The notes: generated from the sequence alone by a model not told the origin. Numbered from the stretch's first letter, positions 1-5,324 are shown. The stretch: 6,855 nt of DNA from Clostridia bacterium (GCA_019421925.1 JAHZEH010000039.1:1-6855); one strand, 5' to 3'. Made by a program: numbers and translations.

Positions 1-1
1 C

Positions 2-58
2 AAGAAATCCCAGGCGCCGAGGGCGTCCGGCGAGCCGTATGACGGCGGAAAACGATAG
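2..58 (+). CDS. 3' end of an unidentified upstream gene (partial)
   Basis: The second forward frame reads KKSQAPRASGEPYDGGKR and stops at TAG 56-58. I chose this frame because its stop lies 11 bases before a strong intrinsic terminator, the usual spacing for the last gene of a unit. The other two forward frames stop at 42 and 110, and the latter would run through the terminator stem. The visible tail is basic and polar with no recognisable motif, so no function can be assigned. Only 18 codons are visible, and the frame choice rests on position alone. Confidence 0.35.
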   Translation, partial: KKSQAPRASGEPYDGGKR

Positions 59-69
59 CATAGAGATAC

Positions 70-99
70 AGAGGGCCCCTGTTTTCGGGGGCCCTCTTT
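70..99 (+). terminator. Intrinsic terminator of the upstream gene
   Basis: A perfect 10-bp GC-rich stem (AGAGGGCCCC at 70-79 with GGGGCCCTCT at 88-97) encloses the 8-base loop TGTTTTCG. A short T run (97-99) follows before a C, so the U-tract is weak, but the stem is very stable. It separates the gene to the left from the molybdenum operon, which has its own promoter at 185-213. Confidence 0.8.
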
Positions 100-184
100 C
101 CGTAGGATAGGGGAAATGCTGCGTTTTATGCTGGATTTGTGAGAAAAATGGTTAAAAACGTGTGGTTTGCGTTTGAGATTCGCA

Positions 185-213
185 TTGACAACCCCTAGAC
201 AGGCGAGTATGAT
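185..213 (+). promoter_or_regulatory. Housekeeping sigma-factor promoter of the molybdenum operon
   Basis: A perfect -35 hexamer TTGACA (185-190) is followed, 17 bases later, by the -10 hexamer TATGAT (208-213), one mismatch from TATAAT. A start site near 219-221 would put the first riboswitch at the very 5' end of the transcript, leaving a leader of about 215 bases before mobB. The region around it is noticeably more AT-rich than the genes. No other promoter of similar quality was seen in the window, so this one probably drives the whole operon. Confidence 0.85.
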
Positions 214-235
214 ATAAATAATAATTACATATCTA

Positions 236-348
236 GTTTCCGAGCTGCCGGACCTAAGGCCATGGATTTGGCTATGGACGGTATGCCAGGGCGAAAGCCC
301 GCAGGTGGAGCGTGAAAAGGCTCTGCCTTCCGTGTTTGAAAAGGAAAC
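236..348 (+). promoter_or_regulatory. Moco riboswitch (moco RNA motif), copy 1, upstream of mobB
   Basis: This is a structured leader typical of the molybdenum-cofactor-sensing RNA class. Visible helices: GTTTCC (236-241) with GGAAAC (343-348); GAGCT (242-246) with GGCTC (319-323); CCG (248-250) with CGG (279-281); and GCC (259-261) with GGC (270-272). Between the last two helices lies the classical 11-nt GAAA-tetraloop receptor, CCTAAG (253-258) with TATGG (273-277). Its partner is present as GGGC-GAAA-GCCC (289-300), a tetraloop-capped hairpin. The same layout recurs at 5194-5319, also ahead of a molybdenum gene. Known members repress Moco synthesis genes when the cofactor is abundant. Here the downstream terminator suggests control by premature termination. 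Ligand identity (molybdenum versus tungsten cofactor) is inferred from family and context. Confidence 0.88.
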
Positions 349-402
349 CGGCAAGTGGATGCCCATTTGGGGATTCAACAGTCTGTTTGTGCTTTTCAAA
401 CA
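333..402 (+). promoter_or_regulatory. Antiterminator helix of riboswitch copy 1
   Basis: TGTTTGAAAAG (333-343) is perfectly complementary to CTTTTCAAACA (392-402). The second segment contains the end of the terminator loop and the first half of the terminator's right arm. The pairing therefore cannot coexist with the terminator at 377-413. The 5' arm lies immediately 3' of the aptamer core and shares base 343 with the outer aptamer helix, so ligand-stabilised folding could free the terminator. The complementarity is seen directly; the switching mechanism is inference. Confidence 0.7.
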
Positions 403-413
403 GGCTGTTTTTT
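377..413 (+). terminator. Riboswitch-controlled intrinsic terminator before mobB
   Basis: A 13-bp stem (377-389 with 397-409, including one G-T wobble) encloses the 7-base loop TGCTTTT. The T-tract TTTTTT (408-413) overlaps the base of the stem. It lies after the aptamer and ends 22 bases before the mobB start, the classical position for transcriptional attenuation. It competes with the 333-343/392-402 antiterminator. Confidence 0.87.
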
Positions 414-435
414 ATTGAAAGGAGCGCGCAGGACG

Positions 436-954
436 ATGCGAGAGACTCCGGTGTTTTCTGTCGTCGGGTTTTCCGGCTCCGGCAAGACCACTTTTCTGGA
501 GAAGTTAGTCGCTGAACTCAAAAAATTTCACATCCGCCTGGCGGTCATCAAGCACGACGCACATGGGTTTGAGATGGATCAGGAGGGGAAGGACACCTGG
601 CGCTTCGCCCAAGCGGGAGCGGACGTGGTCGCGATTTCGGCCCCCTCCCAATACGCCATTCTGGCCCGGAACCGGACGGAAAAGCCCCTGGACGAGCTGA
701 TCTCTATGGTTTCTGGGGACGTGGATTTGGTTCTGACGGAGGGTTATAAATACGGGGACAAGCCCAAGATCGAGGTCTACCGCCTGGGGAACGGAAAGCC
801 CATGGTCCATCCGCCCGAGGAACTGATTGCCGTGGTGACGGACGCGCCGCTGCATACAGAGACGCCCTGCTTTGCCCTTGATGAAGCGGCGGGCGCAGCC
901 CGGTTCCTTATGGGACAAATCAATGGGAAGATAGAGGAAGAGATGAAACGATGA
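436..954 (+). CDS. mobB: MobB, GTP-binding protein of molybdopterin dinucleotide synthesis
   Basis: MobB is a P-loop GTPase that assists attachment of a nucleotide to molybdopterin (for example with MobA) to give dinucleotide cofactors; it is cytoplasmic. The 172-residue protein has the Walker A loop GFSGSGKTT at residues 11-19, the family block IKHDAHGFEMD (38-48), KDTWRFAQAGA (52-62), and DLVLTEGYK (97-105), the last being the conserved strand with the TEG motif. Length matches the family (about 160-175). I chose ATG 436, preceded by AAAGGAG (418-424), because homologues begin just before the P-loop. An in-frame GTG at 355 would add 27 residues read through the terminator hairpin. The stop overlaps the moeA start (ATGA, 951-954), so the two genes are probably translationally coupled. 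It is the first gene after riboswitch copy 1. Its usual partner MobA is not in the window. Confidence 0.92.
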   Translation: MRETPVFSVVGFSGSGKTTFLEKLVAELKKFHIRLAVIKHDAHGFEMDQEGKDTWRFAQAGADVVAISAPSQYAILARNRTEKPLDELISMVSGDVDLVLTEGYKYGDKPKIEVYRLGNGKPMVHPPEELIAVVTDAPLHTETPCFALDEAAGAARFLMGQINGKIEEEMKR

Positions 955-2180
955 GAGAGGTATTGAAAAACATCCCTGTGGAGGACGCTGTGAGCATCCT
1001 TTTGGACCTGCCCGTCAAGCGGCGGGAGGAAGCTGCCCCTGTGGAACGGGCCAATGGGCGCGTGCTGTCCCAGGACGTGTATGCGGTGGAGATGATCCCG
1101 CCCTTTGCGCGGTCCCCCTTTGACGGTTATGCCTTCCGGGGGGAGGACACGGCGAATGCCAGCGCGGAGAACCCGGTGACGCTTCATATCACAGAGGAAA
1201 TCCCGGCGGGCAAAGCGCCGGAGTTTGAGGTGGGGGCCGGACAGGCCGCCAAGATTCTTACGGGCGCGCCCATCCCCAGGGGGGTGAACGCTACGATCAA
1301 ATACGAGGACACCCGCTTTGACGCGGAGAGCGTGACCCTCTTTGCGCCGGTGGCCGCCGGGAGCAACGTATGCCCGGCGGGTGAGGACGTGCGAACGGGC
1401 GATTTGATCGCCGCGGCGGGCACCCTCATCACGCCGCCCGTGGCCGGGTTGCTGGCCGGGCTGGGGGTGTGCAGGCCGCCGGTATGGGAAAAGCCCGTTG
1501 TGTCCATTGTCAACACGGGCAATGAGCTGCTCTATGCCCATGAGCCCCTCGCCCCCGCCAAGATACGCAACAGCAGCTGCTATACCCTGGGGGCCTATCT
1601 GGAGAACGCGGGCGCGGCCGTTCGGGACGGGGGAACTGTGCCCGATGAGGTCGCGCGCATCGCCCAGGCCATTGAAAAGGCCATGGAGAGCGCGGATATG
1701 GTCATTACCACCGGCGGTATCTCTGTGGGGGACTACGATCTGGTCTATGCTGCGGCGGAAAAGCTGGGAGCGGATATTCTTTTCTGGAAGGTACAGATGA
1801 AGCCCGGTTCCGCCCTGATGGCGGCGGTGCTTCACGGGAAGTGCCTGCTGGCGCTCTCAGGGAATCCGGCCTCGGCCGCGATCGGCCTGCATATGGTGGG
1901 GATGCCCTTTGTCAAGAAGCTGGCCGGACGGACAGATGTTCAAAATGAGCCGGTTCAGGTCTATCTGAAAGAGGGATTCCGCAAGGCCAGCCCCCAGCGG
2001 CGGTTTGTGCGGGGAAGGCTGGTACTGAAGGACGGCCGGGCCTGGTTCAGCCAGACGGGAAGGCAGGGCAACGGTGTGGTCTCCTCCCTTGTCGGGTGCG
2101 ATATGTTCGCCGAGATTCCGGCGGGCAGCCCGCCTGTGGAGGCGGGGGCCCTTCTGCGGGCCTATCCCGTCGGGAGATAG
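951..2180 (+). CDS. moeA: MoeA, molybdopterin molybdenumtransferase
   Basis: MoeA inserts molybdate into adenylylated molybdopterin to form the active cofactor; it is cytoplasmic and normally dimeric. The 409-residue length is typical. Landmarks in order: RSPFDGYAF (54-62) in the N-terminal domain; ILTGAPIPRGVNATIKYED (102-120); NTGNELL (188-194), opening the MoCF (MogA-like) domain; TTGGISVGDYD (253-263); MKPGSALMA (from 283); and SGNPAS (from 303), the pterin and metal-binding loops. A C-terminal beta-barrel domain follows. All expected signature blocks are present. The start overlaps the mobB stop by ATGA, with GAGGAAG (934-940) as a distant ribosome-binding site, so reinitiation after mobB is likely. 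A second MoCF-domain protein is encoded at 4117-5139, so this organism has at least two such domains. Confidence 0.95.
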   Translation: MREVLKNIPVEDAVSILLDLPVKRREEAAPVERANGRVLSQDVYAVEMIPPFARSPFDGYAFRGEDTANASAENPVTLHITEEIPAGKAPEFEVGAGQAAKILTGAPIPRGVNATIKYEDTRFDAESVTLFAPVAAGSNVCPAGEDVRTGDLIAAAGTLITPPVAGLLAGLGVCRPPVWEKPVVSIVNTGNELLYAHEPLAPAKIRNSSCYTLGAYLENAGAAVRDGGTVPDEVARIAQAIEKAMESADMVITTGGISVGDYDLVYAAAEKLGADILFWKVQMKPGSALMAAVLHGKCLLALSGNPASAAIGLHMVGMPFVKKLAGRTDVQNEPVQVYLKEGFRKASPQRRFVRGRLVLKDGRAWFSQTGRQGNGVVSSLVGCDMFAEIPAGSPPVEAGALLRAYPVGR

Positions 2181-2197
2181 AAGGCGGCGGAATAATC

Positions 2198-2216
2198 GGG
2201 CGGATGGGGTCCGCCC
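2198..2216 (+). other. RNA hairpin in the moeA-moaA gap
   Basis: GGGCGGA (2198-2204) and TCCGCCC (2210-2216) form a perfect 7-bp stem with loop TGGGG, ending two bases before the moaA Shine-Dalgarno GGAGG (2219-2223). There is no T-tract, so it is not an intrinsic terminator. It could act as an mRNA stability or processing element, or modulate moaA initiation. The function is unknown. Confidence 0.45.
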
Positions 2217-2218
2217 CT

Positions 2219-2234
2219 GGAGGGGAAGGATTTG
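2219..2234 (+). promoter_or_regulatory. Ribosome-binding site and TTG start of moaA
   Basis: GGAGG (2219-2223) stands 8 bases before TTG 2232-2234. This fixes the moaA start at a rare TTG codon, because no ATG or GTG in the same frame is better placed. The resulting N-terminus (MLDQFGRKINYLRLSVTDLC) aligns with the usual start of MoaA. Confidence 0.75.
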
Positions 2235-3179
2235 CTGGATCAATTTGGAAGAAAGATCAACTATCTCCGCTTGTCCGTCACGGATCTGTGCAATCTGCGC
2301 TGCGAGTACTGCATGCCCGAGAAGGGCGTGCAAAAGATGCGCCATGAGGATATCCTGTCGGTGGAGGAGATCGAGGAGATTGTGCGGGCCGCGGCGGATT
2401 GCGGCATTGAGAAGGTGCGCATAACGGGCGGGGAGCCGCTGGTACGCAAGGGAATTGTGGAGATCTGCGGGCGTGTGGCCTCCATTCCAGGAGTGCAGGA
2501 GGTCTGCCTGACCACCAATGCCCTCATGCTGCCCGAACTGGCCGCTCCTCTTGCCGGCGCGGGAGTCAAGCGCATCAACATGAGCCTGGATACCCTGGAC
2601 CCTGAGAAATACCGCAGGATCACCCGGGGCGGCGACCTCTCCCGGGCGCTCCTGGGCATGGAGGCGGCCCGGCGGGCAGGGATGGGACAGATGAAGGTCA
2701 ACACCGTGCTCATCGGCGGGTTCAACGATGAGGAGGTGCCTGAACTGGTGGAGATGACGCGGGAGGAGCCCATTCAGCTCCGCTTTATTGAGCTCATGCC
2801 CATTGGCCAGTGCGCCGCGTGGGACAGGGAGCGGTTCCAGGCCGCTGATACGGTGCTGGAGAAAGTTCCGGCGCTGCAGAGACAGGGGACCGAGGGGGTC
2901 GCCCGCGTTTACCGGGTTCCGGGCTACAGGGGTACGGTGGGGCTCATCAGCCCCATGAGCAACCACTTCTGCCCGGCCTGCAACCGCATCCGCGTGACAG
3001 CGGACGGAAAGCTCAAGGCCTGCCTGCACTCCGCTGAGGAGATCAACCTGCGGGGCCTGCACGGAGAGACCCTTCACAGCGCCATGCGCGGCGCAATCCA
3101 GAACAAGCCGCGCCAGCACTGGATGGACGGGAATCATGCCAGCAAGAGCCAGCGGGGAATGTTTGAGATAGGAGGATAA
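2232..3179 (+). CDS. moaA: MoaA, GTP 3',8-cyclase (radical SAM)
   Basis: MoaA is the radical SAM enzyme that converts GTP to (8S)-3',8-cyclo-7,8-dihydroguanosine triphosphate, the first step of molybdenum cofactor synthesis. The N-terminal radical SAM cluster ligands are the CX3CX2C cysteines C20, C24 and C27. The SAM-binding GGEP motif is at 66-69 (ITGGEPL). The C-terminal substrate-side [4Fe-4S] cluster ligands are C247, C250 and C264, within NHFCPACNRIRVT and KACLHS. The protein ends in the double glycine (EIGG) known to be needed for catalysis in MoaA. At 315 residues it is slightly shorter than E. coli MoaA but has every key block. It starts with TTG. moaC begins 3 bases after its stop, and the moaC ribosome-binding site AGGAGG lies inside its last codons. 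Confidence 0.96.
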   Translation: MLDQFGRKINYLRLSVTDLCNLRCEYCMPEKGVQKMRHEDILSVEEIEEIVRAAADCGIEKVRITGGEPLVRKGIVEICGRVASIPGVQEVCLTTNALMLPELAAPLAGAGVKRINMSLDTLDPEKYRRITRGGDLSRALLGMEAARRAGMGQMKVNTVLIGGFNDEEVPELVEMTREEPIQLRFIELMPIGQCAAWDRERFQAADTVLEKVPALQRQGTEGVARVYRVPGYRGTVGLISPMSNHFCPACNRIRVTADGKLKACLHSAEEINLRGLHGETLHSAMRGAIQNKPRQHWMDGNHASKSQRGMFEIGG

Positions 3180-3182
3180 CCC

Positions 3183-3680
3183 ATGGAGGAACTCACCCAT
3201 TTCAACGCCCAGGGGAGGGCGCGTATGGTGGATGTGACGCAAAAGGGCGCCACCACCCGCGTGGCCTGCGCCCGGGGCGAGGTGCGCCTCAGCGCCGCCA
3301 CTTTCCGGAAGGTGGCGGAGGGGGGCATGAAAAAAGGGGACGTGCTGGCTGTGGCGCAGGTGGCGGGCATTATGGCGGCCAAGCGGAATTCCGACCTCAT
3401 CCCCATGTGCCATCCCATTGCCCTTACGGGCGTGGACATCGCTTTCGCCATGCGGGAGGAGTCCAGCACCATTGAGATTCAGGCCACGGCCCGATGCAAG
3501 GGCGAGACGGGCGTAGAGATGGAGGCCCTGAGCGCGGTCTCCGTGGCGGCGCTGACCATATACGATATGTGCAAAGCAGTACAGAAGGATATTGTGATTC
3601 AAAACATCCGCCTCATCTCCAAACAGGGGGGAAAGAGCGGCGATTATTGCAAGGAGGACGAACAGCCATGGCAGTTGTAA
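3183..3680 (+). CDS. moaC: MoaC, cyclic pyranopterin monophosphate synthase
   Basis: MoaC converts the MoaA product to cyclic pyranopterin monophosphate and works directly with MoaA, encoded just upstream. The 165-residue protein shows the family blocks RMVDVTQK (14-21), NSDLIPMCHPI (69-79), CKGETGVEME (105-114), the helix ending in TIYDMCKA (125-132), and LISKQGGKSG (144-153). K51, H77, E112, D128 and K131 fall at the numbers of conserved active-site residues in E. coli MoaC, as far as I recall them. AGGAGG (3170-3175) lies 7 bases before ATG 3183, an excellent ribosome-binding site. The tail after GGKSG (residues 154-165) is non-conserved. The last 13 bases overlap the next gene. Confidence 0.96.
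   Translation: MEELTHFNAQGRARMVDVTQKGATTRVACARGEVRLSAATFRKVAEGGMKKGDVLAVAQVAGIMAAKRNSDLIPMCHPIALTGVDIAFAMREESSTIEIQATARCKGETGVEMEALSAVSVAALTIYDMCKAVQKDIVIQNIRLISKQGGKSGDYCKEDEQPWQL
3651..3670 (+). promoter_or_regulatory. Ribosome-binding site that sets the MOSC gene start inside moaC
   Basis: AAGGAGG (3651-3657) lies 10 bases before ATG 3668-3670. It decides the start of the MOSC gene in favour of this ATG rather than in-frame upstream codons that would extend deep into moaC. The resulting 13-bp overlap with moaC points to translational coupling. Confidence 0.75.
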
Positions 3681-4102
3681 CAGCAGTGAACATCAGCGAG
3701 AGGAAGGGTGTGCCCAAGCACGAGGTGGACAGCATTGAACTGAAGATCGGCCATGGCATCGTGGGCGACGCCCATGCGGGCGATTGGCACCGCCAGATCA
3801 GCCTGCTGGCCGAGGAGAGCGTGGACAAGATGCGCGTCAAGATTCCCTCCCTCAAGCCGGGCGCTTTTGCAGAGAACATCAACACCCGCGGCCTGGAACT
3901 CTTCACCCTGCCAGTGGGAACCCTGCTGCGCATCGGTCCGGCACTGGTAGAGGTCACCCAGATCGGCAAGGAGTGCCACAGCGACTGTGCCATCAAGAAG
4001 GTGACCGGCGAGTGCGTCATGCCCAGGGAGGGCATCTTTGTGGTCGTCCGTGAGGAGGGCGTTGTGCGCGCGGGGGACGAAATCACCGTGGTGAAACAGT
4101 GA
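3668..4102 (+). CDS. Free-standing MOSC-domain protein
   Basis: The 144-residue protein is a single MOSC (molybdenum cofactor sulfurase C-terminal) beta-barrel domain. Seen blocks: GHGIVGDAHAG (28-38), WHRQISLLAEESV (40-52), GAFAENINTRGLEL (from about 64), LPVGTLLRIG, and IGKECHSDCAI around C103 and C107, then MPREGIFVVV near the end. The domain is known to bind molybdopterin, and a conserved cysteine is thought to carry a sulfur or the cofactor; C103 is the likely equivalent. In Clostridia such short MOSC proteins occur next to or fused with MoaC or MogA proteins, which fits the position between moaC and a MogA-like gene. A role in sulfur or cofactor transfer during maturation is inference. 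The start overlaps moaC by 13 bases; the next gene begins 14 bases after its stop. Confidence 0.9.
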   Translation: MAVVTAVNISERKGVPKHEVDSIELKIGHGIVGDAHAGDWHRQISLLAEESVDKMRVKIPSLKPGAFAENINTRGLELFTLPVGTLLRIGPALVEVTQIGKECHSDCAIKKVTGECVMPREGIFVVVREEGVVRAGDEITVVKQ

Positions 4103-4116
4103 GGCGAGGCTGAATT

Positions 4117-5139
4117 ATGAGGAAGATTCCAGTGGAGGAGGCAGTGGGGCAGACCCTGTGCCATGACATGACGGCCATTCTGGCCAACGGCTTCAAAGGT
4201 GTCAAGTTCAAACGGGGCCATGTGGTCACGGAGGAGGACATCCCCGAGCTTCTCAACATCGGCAAGTCCCACATATTTGTTTGGGAGCCCGGCGCGGGCG
4301 AGGTGCACGAGGAGGATGCGGCCCGGGCGGTTACGGAGGCGGCCTGTGGGCCTAATATCGCTTTTACCGGGCCTTCGGAGGGGAAGTTTCAGCTTCTGGC
4401 GGATGCGGATGGCCTGTTCTGCGTCAACAGCGGGGCGCTGCGCCGCATCAACAGCGTTCCGGATTTCACCATCGCCTGCCGCCCGGGCAACACAGCGGTA
4501 CGCAAGGGCGAAAAGCTGGGCGGAGCCCGTATTGTTCCCCTTATGACCAGGCGGGAGAACGTGGAGCGGGCGGTGGAGGCGGCGGGAGAGGGAACCCCGG
4601 TGTTCCAGATTAAACCCTTCCTTTCCCTGAAGACAAGCATAGTCATCACGGGCAGCGAGGTGTACTATGGCAGGATTGAGGACCGGTTTGAACCCATCCT
4701 GCGGGAGAAGCTGGGGGCATACGGCGCGCGCATCCTCAGCGTTCAGAAGTGCCCGGACGACCTGGACAGGCTGTCTGAGGCGCTGGACAGATGCGTGGAG
4801 GAGGGGGCGGAGCTGGTGCTGCTCACGGGCGGCATGTCCGTCGACCCCGACGACCTGACCCCCACGGCTATCCGTATGTCAGGGGCGGAGCTGGTCACCC
4901 AGGGCGTGCCCCTGCAGCCTGGCAATATGCTGACCATGGCCTATCTGGGGGACACCATGCTCATAGGTGTGCCCGGGGCGTCCATGCACAGCAAAATTAC
5001 CAGCCTGGATATCTTTCTGCCCCGTATTGTTGCGGGGGAGAGGATTACAAACGAGGAGATTCCCGGGCTGGGCGAAGGGGGATTCTGCATGGGATGCAGG
5101 GAGTGCCGGTATCCCCTTTGCTACTTCGGCAGGAATTGA
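4117..5139 (+). CDS. Molybdopterin-binding MoCF/MogA-like protein with C-terminal Cys cluster
   Basis: This 340-residue protein has three visible parts. The N-terminus (RKIPVEEAVGQTLCHDMT, 2-19) resembles the opening of MoeA-type proteins. The middle to C-terminal part is a MoCF/MogA-like fold, with VITGSEVYYGRI (strand-loop, about 176-187) and the binding loop TGGMSVDPDDLTP (237-249), which resembles the DxTP-type loop of MogA, MoaB and CinA more than that of MoeA. PGNML and GVPGAS follow. The last 17 residues carry C324, C327, C330 and C335 in CMGCRECRYPLC, spaced CX2CX2CX4C, which suggests a metal or Fe-S site. Clostridial relatives are usually named only 'molybdopterin-binding protein'. 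No separate mogA is in the window, so it may supply the MPT adenylyltransferase step (inference). The spacing to the MOSC gene (14 bp) and the modest GCGAGG (4104-4109) ribosome-binding site indicate co-translation in the operon. Confidence 0.85.
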   Translation: MRKIPVEEAVGQTLCHDMTAILANGFKGVKFKRGHVVTEEDIPELLNIGKSHIFVWEPGAGEVHEEDAARAVTEAACGPNIAFTGPSEGKFQLLADADGLFCVNSGALRRINSVPDFTIACRPGNTAVRKGEKLGGARIVPLMTRRENVERAVEAAGEGTPVFQIKPFLSLKTSIVITGSEVYYGRIEDRFEPILREKLGAYGARILSVQKCPDDLDRLSEALDRCVEEGAELVLLTGGMSVDPDDLTPTAIRMSGAELVTQGVPLQPGNMLTMAYLGDTMLIGVPGASMHSKITSLDIFLPRIVAGERITNEEIPGLGEGGFCMGCRECRYPLCYFGRN

Positions 5140-5193
5140 GGGAGGGGAGAAAAGGGGAATGACAGGGGAACCCGCCCCAGGGAAGAGTTTTGT

Positions 5194-5319
5194 CAATGAA
5201 TCCGAGCCGGCCGGCCTAAGGCGGATAAACGCTATGGCCCCCGGCCAGTGAGCATTGCGTCCTCACAAAGGGTGTTTGCTGGAAACGGCTGCGCCTTCCA
5301 TTTTGAAAAGGAGAGATTG
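5194..5319 (+). promoter_or_regulatory. Moco-type riboswitch, copy 2, upstream of modA
   Basis: The layout repeats that of 236-348. AGCCG (5205-5209) pairs with CGGCT (5286-5290), CCGG (5211-5214) with CCGG (5241-5244), and GCG (5221-5223) with CGC (5230-5232). The 11-nt tetraloop receptor CCTAAG (5215-5220)/TATGG (5233-5237) is intact. The 3' blocks GCCTTCC (5293-5299) and TTTGAAAAGGA (5302-5312) match copy 1. An outer helix, CAAT-GAA-TCC (5194-5203) with GGA-GAG-ATTG (5310-5319), is interrupted by a 3x3 loop and covers the modA ribosome-binding site. Unlike copy 1, the hairpin in the GAAA position is GTGAG/CTCAC (5248-5252/5262-5266) with a 9-base loop. There is no terminator before modA, so translational repression is the likely output. 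No promoter was seen, so it appears to be an internal operon leader. Confidence 0.82.
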
Positions 5320-5324
5320 TCATG
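5308..5324 (+). promoter_or_regulatory. modA ribosome-binding site inside the riboswitch
   Basis: AAGGAG (5308-5313) is placed 8 bases before ATG 5322. Its GGAG is part of the proposed outer aptamer helix (5201-5203 with 5310-5312), and CCTT (5294-5297) can alternatively pair with AAGG (5308-5311). Occlusion of this site on ligand binding would shut off modA translation; that step is inference from the pairing. Confidence 0.7.

Noticed and set aside
213..220. TATAAATA as the -10 element
   Set aside because: It would put the spacer to TTGACA at about 22 bases. TATGAT at 208-213 gives the optimal 17.
355..435. GTG 355 as the true start of mobB
   Set aside because: The extra 27 residues are encoded by the terminator hairpin. 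MobB proteins start close to the P-loop, and AAAGGAG supports ATG 436. Kept only as a finding about a possible alternative start.
777..1835. Minus-strand open frame of 352 codons opposite mobB and moeA
   Set aside because: It covers the mobB-moeA junction antisense, has no recognisable family, and its composition is that of a mirror frame.
2198..2216. Intrinsic terminator between moeA and moaA
   Set aside because: The stem is good but no T-tract follows, and the downstream gene belongs to the same pathway.
1857..3602. Long minus-strand open frame of 581 codons opposite moeA, moaA and moaC
   Set aside because: It lies antisense to three genes with clear motifs. Its composition (rich in His, Arg, Leu, Gly and Pro) is typical of the mirror frame of GC-rich coding DNA, and no domain is recognisable.
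3494..3667. Upstream in-frame start for the MOSC protein
   Set aside because: It would overlap moaC by about 190 bases. The MOSC domain starts after residue 1 from ATG 3668, which has a good AAGGAGG site.
5140..5200. Separate promoter for modAB
   Set aside because: No plausible -35/-10 pair is visible in the purine-rich gap before the second aptamer, so read-through from the main promoter is preferred.
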